Origin: Prorocentrum cordatum
Taxonomy: Eukaryota > Sar > Dinophyceae > Prorocentrales > Prorocentraceae
Length of the DNA: 24,178 nt
Direction of reading: 5' to 3'
NCBI GenBank assembly: GCA_963575745.1
Contig: CAUYUJ010011208.1
Location: forward strand, 1 to 24,178
Part shown: piece by piece, positions 1 through 8,944 of the stretch
How the letters are laid out: each line of letters starts with the position of its first letter
How positions within the stretch are numbered: position 1 is the first letter of the stretch
Notes under the pieces: model-generated
Told to the model about the DNA's origin: nothing
The model's input: the letters and a program-made list of their open reading frames with translations, nothing else
The model's database searches: none
Position numbers and translations under genes: made by a program

Positions 1-76
1 CCTCCTCTCCTCTCCTCTCCTCTCCTCTCCCTTCCTCTCCTCTCCTCTCCTCTCCTCTCTTCTCCTCTCCTCTCCT
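1..76. repeat. CCTCT pentanucleotide microsatellite
   Basis: A nearly uninterrupted run of the five-base unit CCTCT/TCCTC with a few single-base changes. It is pure pyrimidine on this strand and starts at the window edge, so its true left end is not visible. Confidence 0.95.
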
Positions 77-546
77 TCACCTGAACCTGTCCCGCTCTGC
101 GTGCCGATGTCGCTGTTGCAACTGCTGCCCACGCCACCCGCGTTCCCCACCCCCCTCGCTCCAACCTGACCTTGGCCTTCCCCTCTCTCGGCGCCGAGGC
201 TGCTCTGTCTGTTGATGCAGACCGCCCCTCCTTTCCTCCCTTCTCCTCCCCGCTCTCCCTGTTTCCATCGTCATGTTTCTGCCCCTGCTATGTCCTCCCC
301 ATTCCCTTGCATGTTCTCTCGTCTCCACGTTTTCCTCCCCTCTACATTACCCCCTACCTCGGCCGCAACAATAGCGGCAACAGCAACCGCAACAATATGT
401 GTAAGACTGTCCGCTCCTCGTGGCTCGCGTGCCATTCAACGGATCTGCCCCAAAGCCTCGATGCATGCCCTCTTCGTCTTCGATCGTGCCCCTTTTTGGG
501 GGTGTTGTATCTCCCGTGCGTGCCACGCGTAGTTGGCGCGGCCCCT
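77..546. other. Unique C/T-rich DNA without a recognisable gene
   Basis: Open frames exist on both strands, but they are rich in Pro, Ser, Arg and Leu and follow the C/T-rich composition. None shows a motif or domain I recognise. I treat it as non-coding. Confidence 0.5.
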
Positions 547-760
547 AAAATAGGAGGAGGAGGAGGAGGAGGCGGAGGAGGAGGGAAAAGGAAAAGGGAG
601 AGGGCGCGGAAAGGAGGAGGAGGGCACGATTAGGGAGGGGGGCAAGAGGACGGGTGGAGGATTGGGGTCGAAAGAGATGCAGCAGGAGAGGGAGGAGGGG
701 GAGGAGGGGCAGGAGGGGGAGGAGGGGCAGGAGGGGCAAGAGCGGGTTGGGCGGGCGGGG
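547..760. repeat. GGA- and GGGC-rich purine tract
   Basis: A (GGA)n-like run at about 552-586 is followed by further GGA/GGGGCA runs to about 740. From about 743 there are closely spaced G-runs (GGGTTGGGCGGGCGGGGC), which fit a G-quadruplex pattern on the plus strand. The Pro/Leu-rich and Glu/Gly-rich open frames here are translations of the repeat. Confidence 0.8.
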
Positions 761-1527
761 CGTTACAGCGGGCGGGCGGGCATCCAAGCACGCGAACGGC
801 CAGACCCCGACGGGCAGACACTGAAATGGGCAGGCAGGCTTCCAGGCAAGAGGACGGGCGGACCCTACTGGGCGGGTCGGGCGGGAGGACCATGCCAGGC
901 GGGTCGCGCGGGCGAGGGAGGGCCGGGCGGGTGGGGCAGTGGAGCGAACTTCGCACAGAAGCCTCGGGCGAGAGCACGAGCCCCGAGTAAGGTGTGAGGA
1001 GGTGGACGTCGAGGGCGCATCGCCTCCGAAAACTGCGGGGGGCTTCCTGGGCGAGGGCGCCATTCCTAGGACAACAGCGAGGACGTCTAGAGCGAGAGCG
1101 CGATGCTGCAGCCGGTGGGGAAGTATCAAGCGGGCGCCGTCCAGGTGGCTGGGGGCCTAATACCACACTTTGAGCACGAAGACTTCCCGTAGTAAAAAAA
1201 GCATGCTGCGAGCCCCAGGGAAGGGCACCTCCATTGAAAAACAATGCGGGTCAGGCAAAGAAGATCATCAACACTTATTCTCTAGGGGTGAGAGTTCAAC
1301 AGCCGCGGTAAAACTGGACAAACAAAACTCAAACATGGACCGCACTCTTTGCACACATACACAGATACACGCAAGCAGACGTGTACATGTGCATACGTAA
1401 ATATATTTCTACTCAAGTTGCACTGTATGTATATACATGTACAAAAGTATATGCGTGTGTATGGTGCCCACCTCGACTGCATGGGCGACTCAACGGTCTT
1501 GACCACTTTAGCCAACAGCGCGTGCTT
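761..1527. other. GC-rich DNA, then the 3' flank of the channel gene
   Basis: From 761 to about 1160 the sequence is GC-rich, with GGGCGGGC runs and no recognisable domain. From about 1200 it becomes AT-richer, with a CA/TG- and TA-rich stretch around 1345-1460 (for example ACATGTACAAAAGTATATGCGTGTG). This part lies just downstream, in the gene's sense, of the channel stop codon at 1528 and probably contains its 3' untranslated region. I cannot identify a polyadenylation signal with confidence. Confidence 0.5.
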
Positions 1528-3752
1528 CTACCTCACAAACTCACTATCCCAATCGCTAGCTGCGCCAGGCAAGATGCTGCCACGACCACCAGCAACGTCA
1601 GCGACAAATGTTGCTGTTTTTCTCGCACCTTTCGGAGAGCAGCTGCTTAGCTGCTTACCTAAGATTTCCAGCGCCTCGTGCATCCACTGGACCTCACGAT
1701 ACAGCACGGCGACGTCCAATCTCGTAGCATCGCCTCGAAGCTTCAAGCACCCGAGCATGAACTCCTCCAAATCAACGGTCCCGTTCTTGTTGCTGTCGAG
1801 AAGGAAGAACAGCTTGCCCACCTGGTCGGAGTCAACGCCCAACTGGCTGAAGTATGCACCGACCTCGGGCTGCTGCATGCGCCTCTGCATCTGCCCCTGT
1901 GAGATTTCACCGTTTCCCTCGTCATCGAGCTCCCGGAACACCTTCTTCATGGCGGCGATGTAGTCCCTCTTCTCCATAATCGCGCTCTGCACCGCCAAGC
2001 CGCGGTCAGACTTGCACCGCAGCAGCGTGCTCTCGATCATCACCGCCGTGAGAACGTTCAGCAGAGCAATGAGCGAGAAGCCGATGTACAGCAGGAGCAG
2101 GCCCTGGAAGCCCCAGCCGAGCGGGTCCAGGTTCTTCCAGACCACCTCCCAGCAAGCACATGTCAGATGCCCGTTCTGGGGACCCTCCTGGAGCCACTCG
2201 CTCCACTCTTGCGCCGATGCTGCGTCCAACGTCCGTCGACTTGAGTCGAGCCTGAGCCGAGCTAGAATCGAACAGGAGTTGAACTGGATTCGAACTGGAC
2301 TTGAACAGATCCGTTAGGTGGGCCCCAGAAGGGTCCCCCAAACGACATCTAACACATGTGAACCCTACCCCTGCAAGTCAGAGTTCTGAACAATGGGCTG
2401 GTGGTCAGAATTCGATGGATGTCTGCAGCCAGGTGAATCCCATCAGGGGTGTCCGATGCTCCCACGTCGAGTGGACCTGTAGGGGTAGGGTTCGCCAGTG
2501 GCCGCAGAGCCTCCCAATCGACGCCGCCGGTGATCACCTGGAAGAGCGTCAGCACGGCGTCGAACAGCGAGCCGAAGCGCGCGAGGAGCGCAGCCGACCC
2601 GTCTGGCGCATCGGCCGCGGGTGGCCCGTTCTGCGCCACGAAGGCCAGCGCTCCCTCGGACAGCACGGTGCCGAAGATGAGCAGGATCATGAGGACCAGC
2701 AGGCTGGACCACACCATCGCCTTGACCGCCCCCGTGAGCGACAGGACCATGATCCGCAGCTCCCGGAAGAAGCGGTGCCGGCGGATCACGTCGGTCACCA
2801 GCACGAGCGACAGGACCCTGGCGAGGCGCAGCGTGGAGAGCATGGCGAGCGAGGTCCGGAAGCGCGAAGAGGACCTCTGGTGCCGATGCGAGTGCTGGCC
2901 GATGGCCTGCAGCAGCTGTGCCACAACGACCACGACCTGGAACCTCTGCCACCCCCTTCCGTCAGAGTTGATCGGGTTGAGCTGGCCAGCCGCGAACCTG
3001 AAGCAGAGATCAAGGACGAAGAGCACGCAGGACAGGTCCTGGAGCACCGTGAAGAGCACGGTGTCGTCGATGCCCGCGCTGCTGTGCAAGCTAGATGTTG
3101 CACGGTTCGCTGCGTCCTGCATATCCCATGCCACAAGCACGACATCCAGAATCATCAATATGATACGGGCAATGTCGAACTCGGTGCGCTTCACCAGCCG
3201 TGGTATGAAGTCGGCCGACCCTGACCTTGCGGGACGGAAATTCTGGTTGAGTTTCGCTGACATCACTGACATCCTCCGGTGAATTTCAGTCAAAGGCTGC
3301 GAGCGCGCCTGCGTCTCCTCCACCAGGCCGCGCATCCAGTTCCGAACGGAACCCTCCGTGTGGATGGACTCCCGCTCCCTCCTTAGGCCCCTCAGCGAGG
3401 GCGGCATGCTGTCCACGGTCTCGAGGCTGATCCTCGAGGCCACGCTCAACCTCTGCTCGGTCGGGACGACGGGAAACACGCGGCGCTCCGAGGTCCTGGG
3501 CGGCAGCTGCAGGCCCACGGGGTGGGACGGGAGGTCCTGCCCCCTATCGGCGGGCCCCAGGACGGGAGGCCTGGGGCGCTCGGGCGGCCCGGGGGCCTTC
3601 GGCCAGAGGCCCCTGTGCCTGTCGAAGACGGCCTCCACGTCGAGCCGAAGGCTCTCGAGCGCGTCGAGCAGGCGAGGTGCGTCGGCCACTGCAGAGGAAG
3701 CATCCCCGCTCGGGCCGGACGGTGCCTCGCGCGGGTCTTCGGCGTCCGCCAT
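1528..3752 (-). CDS. Six-transmembrane voltage-gated-type cation channel with EF-hands (two exons)
   Basis: Predicted plasma-membrane or organelle-membrane cation channel subunit of the voltage-gated ion channel superfamily. Exon 1 is 3752-2496 (419 codons) and exon 2 is 2133-1528 (201 codons plus stop), 620 residues in total. The start is the first in-frame ATG after an upstream stop near 3928, in a good context (GGCCATGG). Residues 1-180 are Pro/Ser/Arg-rich and cytosolic. Segments seen: S1 ~192-210, S2 ~232-252, S3 ~271-285, S4 ~302-333, S5 ~343-365, pore helix ~394-413 with the filter-like TGGVDW, and S6 ~427-453 (LLLLYIGFSLIALLNVLTAV). EF-hand 1 (489-500) is degenerate, with Gln at position 12. 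EF-hand 2 (532-543, DSNKNGTVDLEE) is canonical. This is the layout of single-domain CaV/NaV-like channels that are abundant in dinoflagellates. Four subunits would be needed for a pore. S4 lacks charge at three consecutive register positions. Ion selectivity cannot be told by eye. Upstream exons cannot be excluded. Confidence 0.85.
2134..2495 (-). other. Intron of the channel gene, GC donor, with an inverted-repeat (introner-like) element
   Basis: The two coding exons are separated by sequence with stops in all useful frames. The best junction joins ...EALRPL to NLDPLGWGFQ... in phase 0. It has a GC donor at 2495-2494 and an AG acceptor at 2135-2134, and it gives a pore-to-S6 spacing of 21 residues, close to what I expect of the family. 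An alternative acceptor 12 bases upstream (AG at 2147-2146, followed by G as often seen in dinoflagellates) would add four residues. GC donors are known to be common in dinoflagellates. The donor-side part of the intron holds a 134-bp inverted-repeat element, listed separately. Confidence 0.7.
2360..2493. mobile_element. 134-bp terminal-inverted-repeat element inside the intron (introner candidate)
   Basis: GAACCCTACCCCTGCA at 2360-2375 and its complement TGTAGGGGTAGGGTTC at 2478-2493 match at 15 of 16 positions. The right arm lies one base from the proposed GC splice donor. An 18-nt segment overlapping the left arm (2353-2370) recurs exactly, in inverse orientation, at 19878-19895. Short inverted-repeat elements that create introns (introners) are known from dinoflagellates. 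Membership in that class is my inference. Confidence 0.5.
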
Positions 3753-4032
3753 GGCCGTGGTACCTGCCGCCGAGAACGAGGACCTGAGCTCCTCGAGGCT
3801 CGAGCCCAGCTGCAGAGCCGACACGGGAAGCGCTCCTGGGCGCTCTCGGGGCGCGTCGCGCGCGACGTTTCCAGGGGCCTCGGGAGCGTGGCTGGGGGCC
3901 CAAAACTGTTACTACGACTTCAAATGGTCAAGTGGCCCGGTCGGTCAGTATTCGAGGCTCTGGGAGAGGGCCCAAGAGGCCCGCATCACCTGAAAGCACG
4001 ATGCTTCTGATGACTCAGACTTTTCAAGACGG
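3753..4032 (-). other. 5' flank of the channel gene
   Basis: The reading frame of exon 1 stays open upstream to a stop near 3928 but has no ATG beyond 3752, so 3753-3927 is most simply 5' untranslated sequence. No spliced-leader relic or TATA-like element is apparent. Confidence 0.45.
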
Positions 4033-4290
4033 CCCACGAGGCCCACACGATCGCCGCAGGACAGCGCCCCAGCCTCCAAAAGGAGCCCGAAAGGCTGGGA
4101 AGTCGACAATGGCAGTCAGAACCCTCCACCCCAAAACCCCAAGACGACCCCTAAAGCCACCAGCAGGCCCTCAGCAGGCACCCAAGAGGGCCCCAACTGG
4201 CCCCAAGAGACCCCGAGAGGCCCCTATGGGCCCCCAAAGAGCCACAAAAGGGCATCCCAAGAGATCCCCAAAGGCCTTTAAGAGGCTTCT
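4033..4290 (+). repeat. Degenerate CCAAGAGGCCCC-type short repeats, block 1
   Basis: Many imperfect copies of a ~12-15-base word, typically CCCAAGAGGCCCC, with variants such as CCAAGAGACCCC and CCAAAGAGCC. Translations are Pro/Lys/Arg/Gln-rich and are products of the repeat. The same family occurs at 8160-8610 in the opposite orientation and at 8945-9480 in this orientation. Confidence 0.75.
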
Positions 4291-4428
4291 CGTCGACGGT
4301 CGACGCATCCCCCCTGAGCCTATCCATCCAGAACGTCGGCCCTGGTCACTCTCCTCCCACCTCCTGCCAACCCTCCTCGTGGCGCCAGAAAAATAGGCCC
4401 TTCTGCCAGCCGCTCGCGAGCGCTGCCG

Positions 4429-4534
4429 AGGAAGAGGAGGAGGAGGAGGAGGAGGAGGGGAGGAGGGAGATAGGAGTAGGAGGAGGAGGAGGAAGGGGGA
4501 GGAGGAGAGGAGGTGAGGAGGAAGGAGGAGGAAG
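4429..4534 (+). repeat. (GGA)n purine tract
   Basis: Dense GGA/GAG trinucleotides with minor interruptions. It is followed after a few bases by a longer pyrimidine tract, so the two can pair as an imperfect inverted repeat. Confidence 0.9.
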
Positions 4535-4540
4535 CCGAGG

Positions 4541-4800
4541 TCCTCCTCCTCCTCCCCCCTGCTCCTGCTCCTTGGCCTGTCCTGCTCCTCCTCCACCTCC
4601 TCCTCCTGCTCCTCTTCCTGCTTCCTCCTCCTCACTCCTCCACCTCCTCCTCCTCCTGCTCCTCCTTCTCCTCCTTTGTCTGCTTTCTTCTTCTTCTTCT
4701 TCTCTTCTTCTTCTCATCCTCCTCTCGTCCTCTTCCTCTTCCTCCTCTCCTCCTCCTCCTCCTCCTCCTCCTCCTCCTCCTCCTCCTCCTCCTCCTCTCC
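4541..4800 (+). repeat. (TCC)n pyrimidine tract
   Basis: A run of TCC/CTC/TTC trinucleotides with a pure (CTC)n core at about 4752-4797. Pro-, Leu- and Ser-rich open frames in it are translations of the microsatellite. Confidence 0.95.
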
Positions 4801-5049
4801 TAAACCTCAATGGACAGGGAAGACATTGCCAAACAAGGCACACACATACACATAACAACGTAGAGCACCCTGGGTGCATCGACTTCCTCAGACACGGATC
4901 CTCCAGGGCAGTCTGAAGAGGATAGCCTTGTCGTCCTCCCCCCCGGCCCGCGGCGTCTGCCGGGGCCGGCACTCTTCTTGCTGACCGCAGACCTGGCGGT
5001 GTTCAGGGACCTGGCTGTGTTCAGGGACCTGGCAGTCATCCTGTGCGTG
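4801..5049. other. Unique spacer with a short direct repeat
   Basis: Non-repetitive GC-rich sequence. It contains a roughly 18-bp direct repeat near 4996-5035 (CAGGGACCTGGC and variants, about three times). No gene recognised. Confidence 0.5.
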
Positions 5050-5059
5050 CGGGCGCCAC

Positions 5060-5228
5060 CGCCGCCGACATCGTCATCGTCATCAACTTCGCCGTCACCG
5101 GCGCCGTCGCCGGCGCCGTCGCCATCGTCGACGTCATCGTCACGACGTCACGACGTCGTCACCGCCGTCACCGTCGTCACCGCCGTCACCGTCGCCATCG
5201 CCATCGCCGTCGCCGTCGCTGTCGGTGC

Positions 5229-5259
<31 letters not shown>

Positions 5260-5290
5260 GTTGCCGTCGACGTCGTCGTCGTCCTCCTCC
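5060..5290 (+). repeat. GTC/GCC-type trinucleotide and hexanucleotide repeats
   Basis: Mixed GCCGTC, GTCACC and GCCATC units. Around 5155-5200 there is a local ~15-bp periodicity (GTCGTCACCGCCGTCACC). Arg-, Ala/Val- or Ser-rich frames follow from the repeat. Confidence 0.85.
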
Positions 5291-5412
5291 TTCGCTCACA
5301 GGAGGTTGCTTCCCGCAGGGCTCCCGAGGCCAAAGCGTCAAGAAAGTATGAGGGTGCCTGTGGGTTGCTCTACGCGCTGCCACGCCGCTCCCAGGCAGGC
5401 AGTGCTGCCAGG
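5291..5412. other. Short unique spacer between microsatellites
   Basis: About 120 bases of non-repetitive sequence between the GTC/GCC block and the GGA block. No gene recognised. Confidence 0.4.
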
Positions 5413-5535
5413 CGAAGGGGGAGGAGGAGGAGGAGGAGGAGGAGGAGGAGGAGGAGGAGGAGGAGGAGGAGGAGGAGGAGGAGGAAGGGGGAGGCGGAGG
5501 AGGAGGAGAAGGAGGAGGAGGAGGAGGAGGAGTGG
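5413..5535 (+). repeat. (GGA)n purine tract
   Basis: An almost pure GGA/GAG run with few interruptions. All three plus-strand frames are open across it (poly-Gly, poly-Arg, poly-Glu), as expected for a trinucleotide repeat. Confidence 0.95.
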
Positions 5536-5635
5536 AGAAGCAGGCAGACGAATACGAACGCGCAGGCGGGAGGCCGGTGGGCGGGCCGGTGGAAGGGGGA
5601 ACCGGGCGGAGACAGCAGGCAGGTCCTCGTCCTCG

Positions 5636-6010
<375 letters not shown>

Positions 6011-6014
6011 GACG

Positions 6015-6150
6015 ACGACGAGGGAGAAGGAGGACGGAGACGAGGAGGGAGGAGGCGCCAGGGATGGGGATGGGGATTGTGGAGGAGGGAAAAGGCGGAG
6101 GAGGAGGAGGAGAAGGGAGATGGAGGAGGGAGAACGGAGGAGGCAAGGAA
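6015..6150 (+). repeat. Purine-rich GGA/GGGGAT tract
   Basis: G- and A-rich sequence with GGAGGA units and short GGGGATGGGGATGGGGAT-like repeats near 6062-6078. Confidence 0.75.
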
Positions 6151-6660
6151 TGGGCCCAAACCGCACCAAAATATCGATGTGCGATTCTCTTTACCCTCCT
6201 GAACCAGACCCCCGACGCCGTGATAGGTGGTCATGACATGGACCTCTGGAGGTCTCGAAGCATTCCCCAGGACCTGACATAATCGAATTTGGAAGGTCCC
6301 AAGGCCCTGTGAGGGTCCCCAGAAGCCGAAGACTAGCAAAACAATTGGCGTCGCGGCTTGTCTCGCCCGAGACAGGTTCTGCAGGCCATGGGGCCTGGCA
6401 AGGTTTTCCTCGAAGACGCACATGGGTTTAGTCTGGCCTGGACTCGGGGGCTCAAAATCTTCCCTGGACCCATCCTCGGGGTGCATTCTGGCCAGAATTT
6501 CGAGGCGAAGCGGGTCGTGACGACGAGGACGCTCTTCGACAAGATGCTCAAGGAAGCTGCACGCAGCTAGCACATTGTACAACCAAACGTCAGGGGAGGA
6601 GAGGCGACAAGAGCTTGGAGGGAAGGACGAGAAAACGTCCGCGGAGACCGGGCCGACACG
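6151..6660. other. Unique ~500-bp region with open frames on both strands, not recognised
   Basis: The minus-strand frame 6582 to about 6150 and the plus-strand frame 6358-6570 are both open and not low-complexity. Neither contains a domain I recognise, and overlapping open frames on opposite strands are common in GC-rich DNA. It could be an exon or a decayed gene piece, but I have no positive evidence. Confidence 0.3.
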
Positions 6661-6666
6661 ACGGAG

Positions 6667-6907
6667 TTGTCCTCCTCCTCATCCTCTCCTCCTCCCCCTC
6701 CCCCCCCCCCCCCCTCCCCCCTCCCTCCCCCCCTTCCTCCCCCCTCCTCTCAACACTTGTTATGTTCTTCTACCCTCCTTCCTCCTCCTCTCTCCAACTC
6801 CCCCTCCTCCCTCCTCCTCCTCCACCTGCTCCCCTCCTCCTCCTCCTCCTCCTCCTCCTCCTCCTCCTCCTCCTCCTCCTCCTCCTCCTCCTCCCCCTTC
6901 CTCCTCT
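6667..6907 (+). repeat. C/T-rich tract with poly-C and (TCC)n
   Basis: Starts with TCC units, has an almost pure C stretch at about 6690-6732, and ends in a (CTC)n run at about 6833-6893. Confidence 0.95.
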
Positions 6908-6928
6908 TATCACCGACTACACGTCGTT

Positions 6929-6976
6929 CATTTCTAATCGTGCTCATTTCTAATGGCGCTCGTTCCTAATTGTTCC
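6929..6976 (+). repeat. Three tandem copies of a 16-bp unit
   Basis: CATTTCTAATCGTGCT, CATTTCTAATGGCGCT and CGTTCCTAATTGTTCC follow one another exactly at 6929, 6945 and 6961. The third copy is also the left arm of the foldback element next to it. Confidence 0.75.
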
Positions 6977-7026
6977 TGGCCCCCTAGTGGCCAGGAAGAG
7001 GCCCAGGACAGAACAATTAGAAATGA
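6961..7026. mobile_element. Small foldback (MITE-like) inverted repeat
   Basis: The inner stem is perfect: TTCCTGGCC (6973-6981), a seven-base loop, GGCCAGGAA (6989-6997). The outer arms TTCCTAATTGTTC and GAACAATTAGAAATG (to 7025) pair with one or two mismatches around an asymmetric internal loop. It has no coding capacity. Calling it a transposon remnant is inference. Confidence 0.5.
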
Positions 7027-7299
7027 AAGGATCTTGGCCCTCAAACAAATCGATTAACTTTAGAACGGTGAGAAATGATCCATGTGTACTCCATGTTAAG
7101 ATGCACTCTCACTCCGCCACCTGGCAAGCTAATTGGCGCCCAATATGAGGGGAGCATCCTGCCCATAAGAAGATCAGAACCACGCGCGCGCTTCGTGCGC
7201 GCTTCGGTTCTAGCCAGTTCTGGTTGTAGTCTAAAGTGTTCGGCGTCGGAAGACATATAGTGTCACACGAATCAAGCCCCTCATGAAATTGCATCGACA
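7027..7299. other. Unique AT-richer spacer
   Basis: No recognisable gene. It contains a short local repeat CGCGCTTCG/TGCGCGCTTCGG around 7188-7206. Confidence 0.4.
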
Positions 7300-7930
7300 C
7301 CCCTCAAAGGGATCGCGCCCCACAGGGATCTCCACCTGCGTCCCCAGAGACAAGATTGGCATAGTGGCACGTCCCTCACGCGGATCGTGCCCGGCAAGTA
7401 ACTGGATTTGCGGCAACAGAGGAAAGTTTCATAGCGTCGCCCAGCTGACTTCGGCACACCTACCACACGGACGGTCCCAGAGGCAAGGTACGTACGCCGC
7501 CATCCCGCCTACTTCGGCACGCCACTCGCACGGATCGTGGCCCACATGGATCTGCACCTATGGCACCAGAGGCAGGGTTCGCATTGCGCCCCCCCGCCCA
7601 TTGCGACACACCCCATCATGCGGATCGAGCACACAAGGAACACCACCTAAACGCCAAGAGACATGGTTCGCACAACACCCACCCGCCCATAACGGCACAC
7701 CCGTCACGCGACTCATGCCCCAGAAGGAGCTCCACATATGACACCAATGGGCAGCTTCGCATGGCGTCCCCCCGCCCATCTCAGAATATGGCTCGCACGG
7801 GTCGTGCCCGGAGGAAGTCCACTTGCGGCCTCAATGGGCATGGTGTTCGCGCGGAGGCATTCGAAATCTCCGGTACACCCTTCACGCGGATCGTGCCCCA
7901 CAAGGCGTTCAGCGCGCACGTGCTTGCGTG
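7300..7930 (+). repeat. Degenerate ~89-bp tandem array, about eight units
   Basis: The landmark word CGGATCGTGC (with variants) occurs at 7309, 7381, 7468, 7531, 7621, 7709, 7798 and 7887. The last four intervals are 90, 88, 89 and 89 bp. Between landmarks the order is CCACA-GGATCTCCAC-TATGGCACC-AGAGGCA-GGTTCGCA-GCG-CCCCCCGCCCAT-CGGCACAC. The first three units are shortened or diverged. No unit-length open frame is conserved. Confidence 0.75.
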
Positions 7931-8159
7931 CTCCGCAACCGCCCGCTTTCCGCATTGCCCCGCGGCGCGCAGTGTATGAAGAGAGACCCGCGCCTGCGCT
8001 ACACGCGACTGCATAGGGATGGGTCCGTCGACAAGGCATCTGCTTGCTCATCTATGGCCTTCGGCCCTTACCGCTGCAGTGCCTGGGTTCTGGGCCAGAG
8101 GATTCTTGGATACCTGTAACTCCGGGGCTGTTGGCATGCTTCTCGGGCGCCACGTGGAG
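7931..8159. other. Unique spacer
   Basis: GC-rich, no gene or clear repeat recognised. Confidence 0.35.
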
Positions 8160-8610
8160 CGACTGCTGAAGCTCCTTGGGGCATCTTGGGAGCCGTTTCG
8201 GGGGGCTATTGGGGCCTCTTTGGGGGGTGATTGTGTTCTTCTTGGGGGCCTCTTGGGGGCCCGCTGGCGGCCCCTGGAGCCCACTGGAAGCGGAGGGCTT
8301 CATATGTCAATGGAAGCTCCTCCTCGTGGATCCCTCTTGGGGCCCCTTGGGCCGTCTTAGGCGCCTCTTGGGCAGTCGTGTGGCTCTCTTGGGCCGTCCT
8401 GGGGCCCTCTTGGGGGCCTCTTCGGCCATCTTGATGCGCTCTTTGGGGACTCTTTGGCCGTTTTGGACGCTGTGCAAACCCAGAGTGAGACGACGCTAAC
8501 AAAAATACGCTGTCCTTTGGGAATTTATCCATTTTGTCTCCCTGGGCCCTCTCGGGTCGCATCTTAGAGCCTTCTCAAGACGTCTTCGGGGCCTCCTGAG
8601 CCGTCTTGAA
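8160..8610 (-). repeat. Degenerate CCAAGAGGCCCC-type repeats, block 2 (inverted)
   Basis: The plus strand is rich in TTGGGGGCCTCTTGGG words, the reverse complement of the motif at 4033-4290. Copies are imperfect, and the block thins out after about 8460. Confidence 0.75.
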
Positions 8611-8944
8611 AGAATGTGCGGGCGTTTTCGGCCGTCAGGCCGCTCTGGTTTCTGTTTGGTGGCCTCCAGAACGGCGGGAAGGAGGCCTGGGAAGCCGCAG
8701 AAGGAGTCAAAAATGTGGTGGGCCAAAATGGGTGGCGGAATTCTGGGAGGGTGTCCCAGCTTGGGCCCTGGGCACCCGGCACCCAGCCATATCTTATCCG
8801 CCACCGTGGCTCTGGGCACGGAGTGGGCGTGTCCTCAGGTCCCGTGCCCAACCCCTGGAGCCTCAGTCCTCAGTCCTGAAGAGTCGCCCAAATCTCCGAA
8901 ATCTCTTGGGGCTTCCCCCGCGTGGTGGCGCATGACTCTTTCGG
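8611..8944. other. Unique ~330-bp spacer between inverted CCAAGAGG blocks
   Basis: No recognisable gene. The G-rich sequence has a few open frames without any domain I can name. Confidence 0.35.

Noticed and set aside
2360-2493. CCCTACCC/GGGTAGGG arms as telomere-like repeats
   Set aside because: The words are single, not tandem, and do not match TTTAGGG; the inverted arrangement fits an element end better.
2301-3282. Two plus-strand frames of 277 and 307 codons opposite the channel gene
   Set aside because: They are antisense shadows of exon 1, created by its GC-rich codon use; the minus frame has clear transmembrane and pore motifs.
3824-3824. Upstream GTG as the channel start
   Set aside because: A eukaryotic nuclear gene would use ATG; the first in-frame ATG is at 3752 in a good context. 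The extra 24 residues are probably untranslated.
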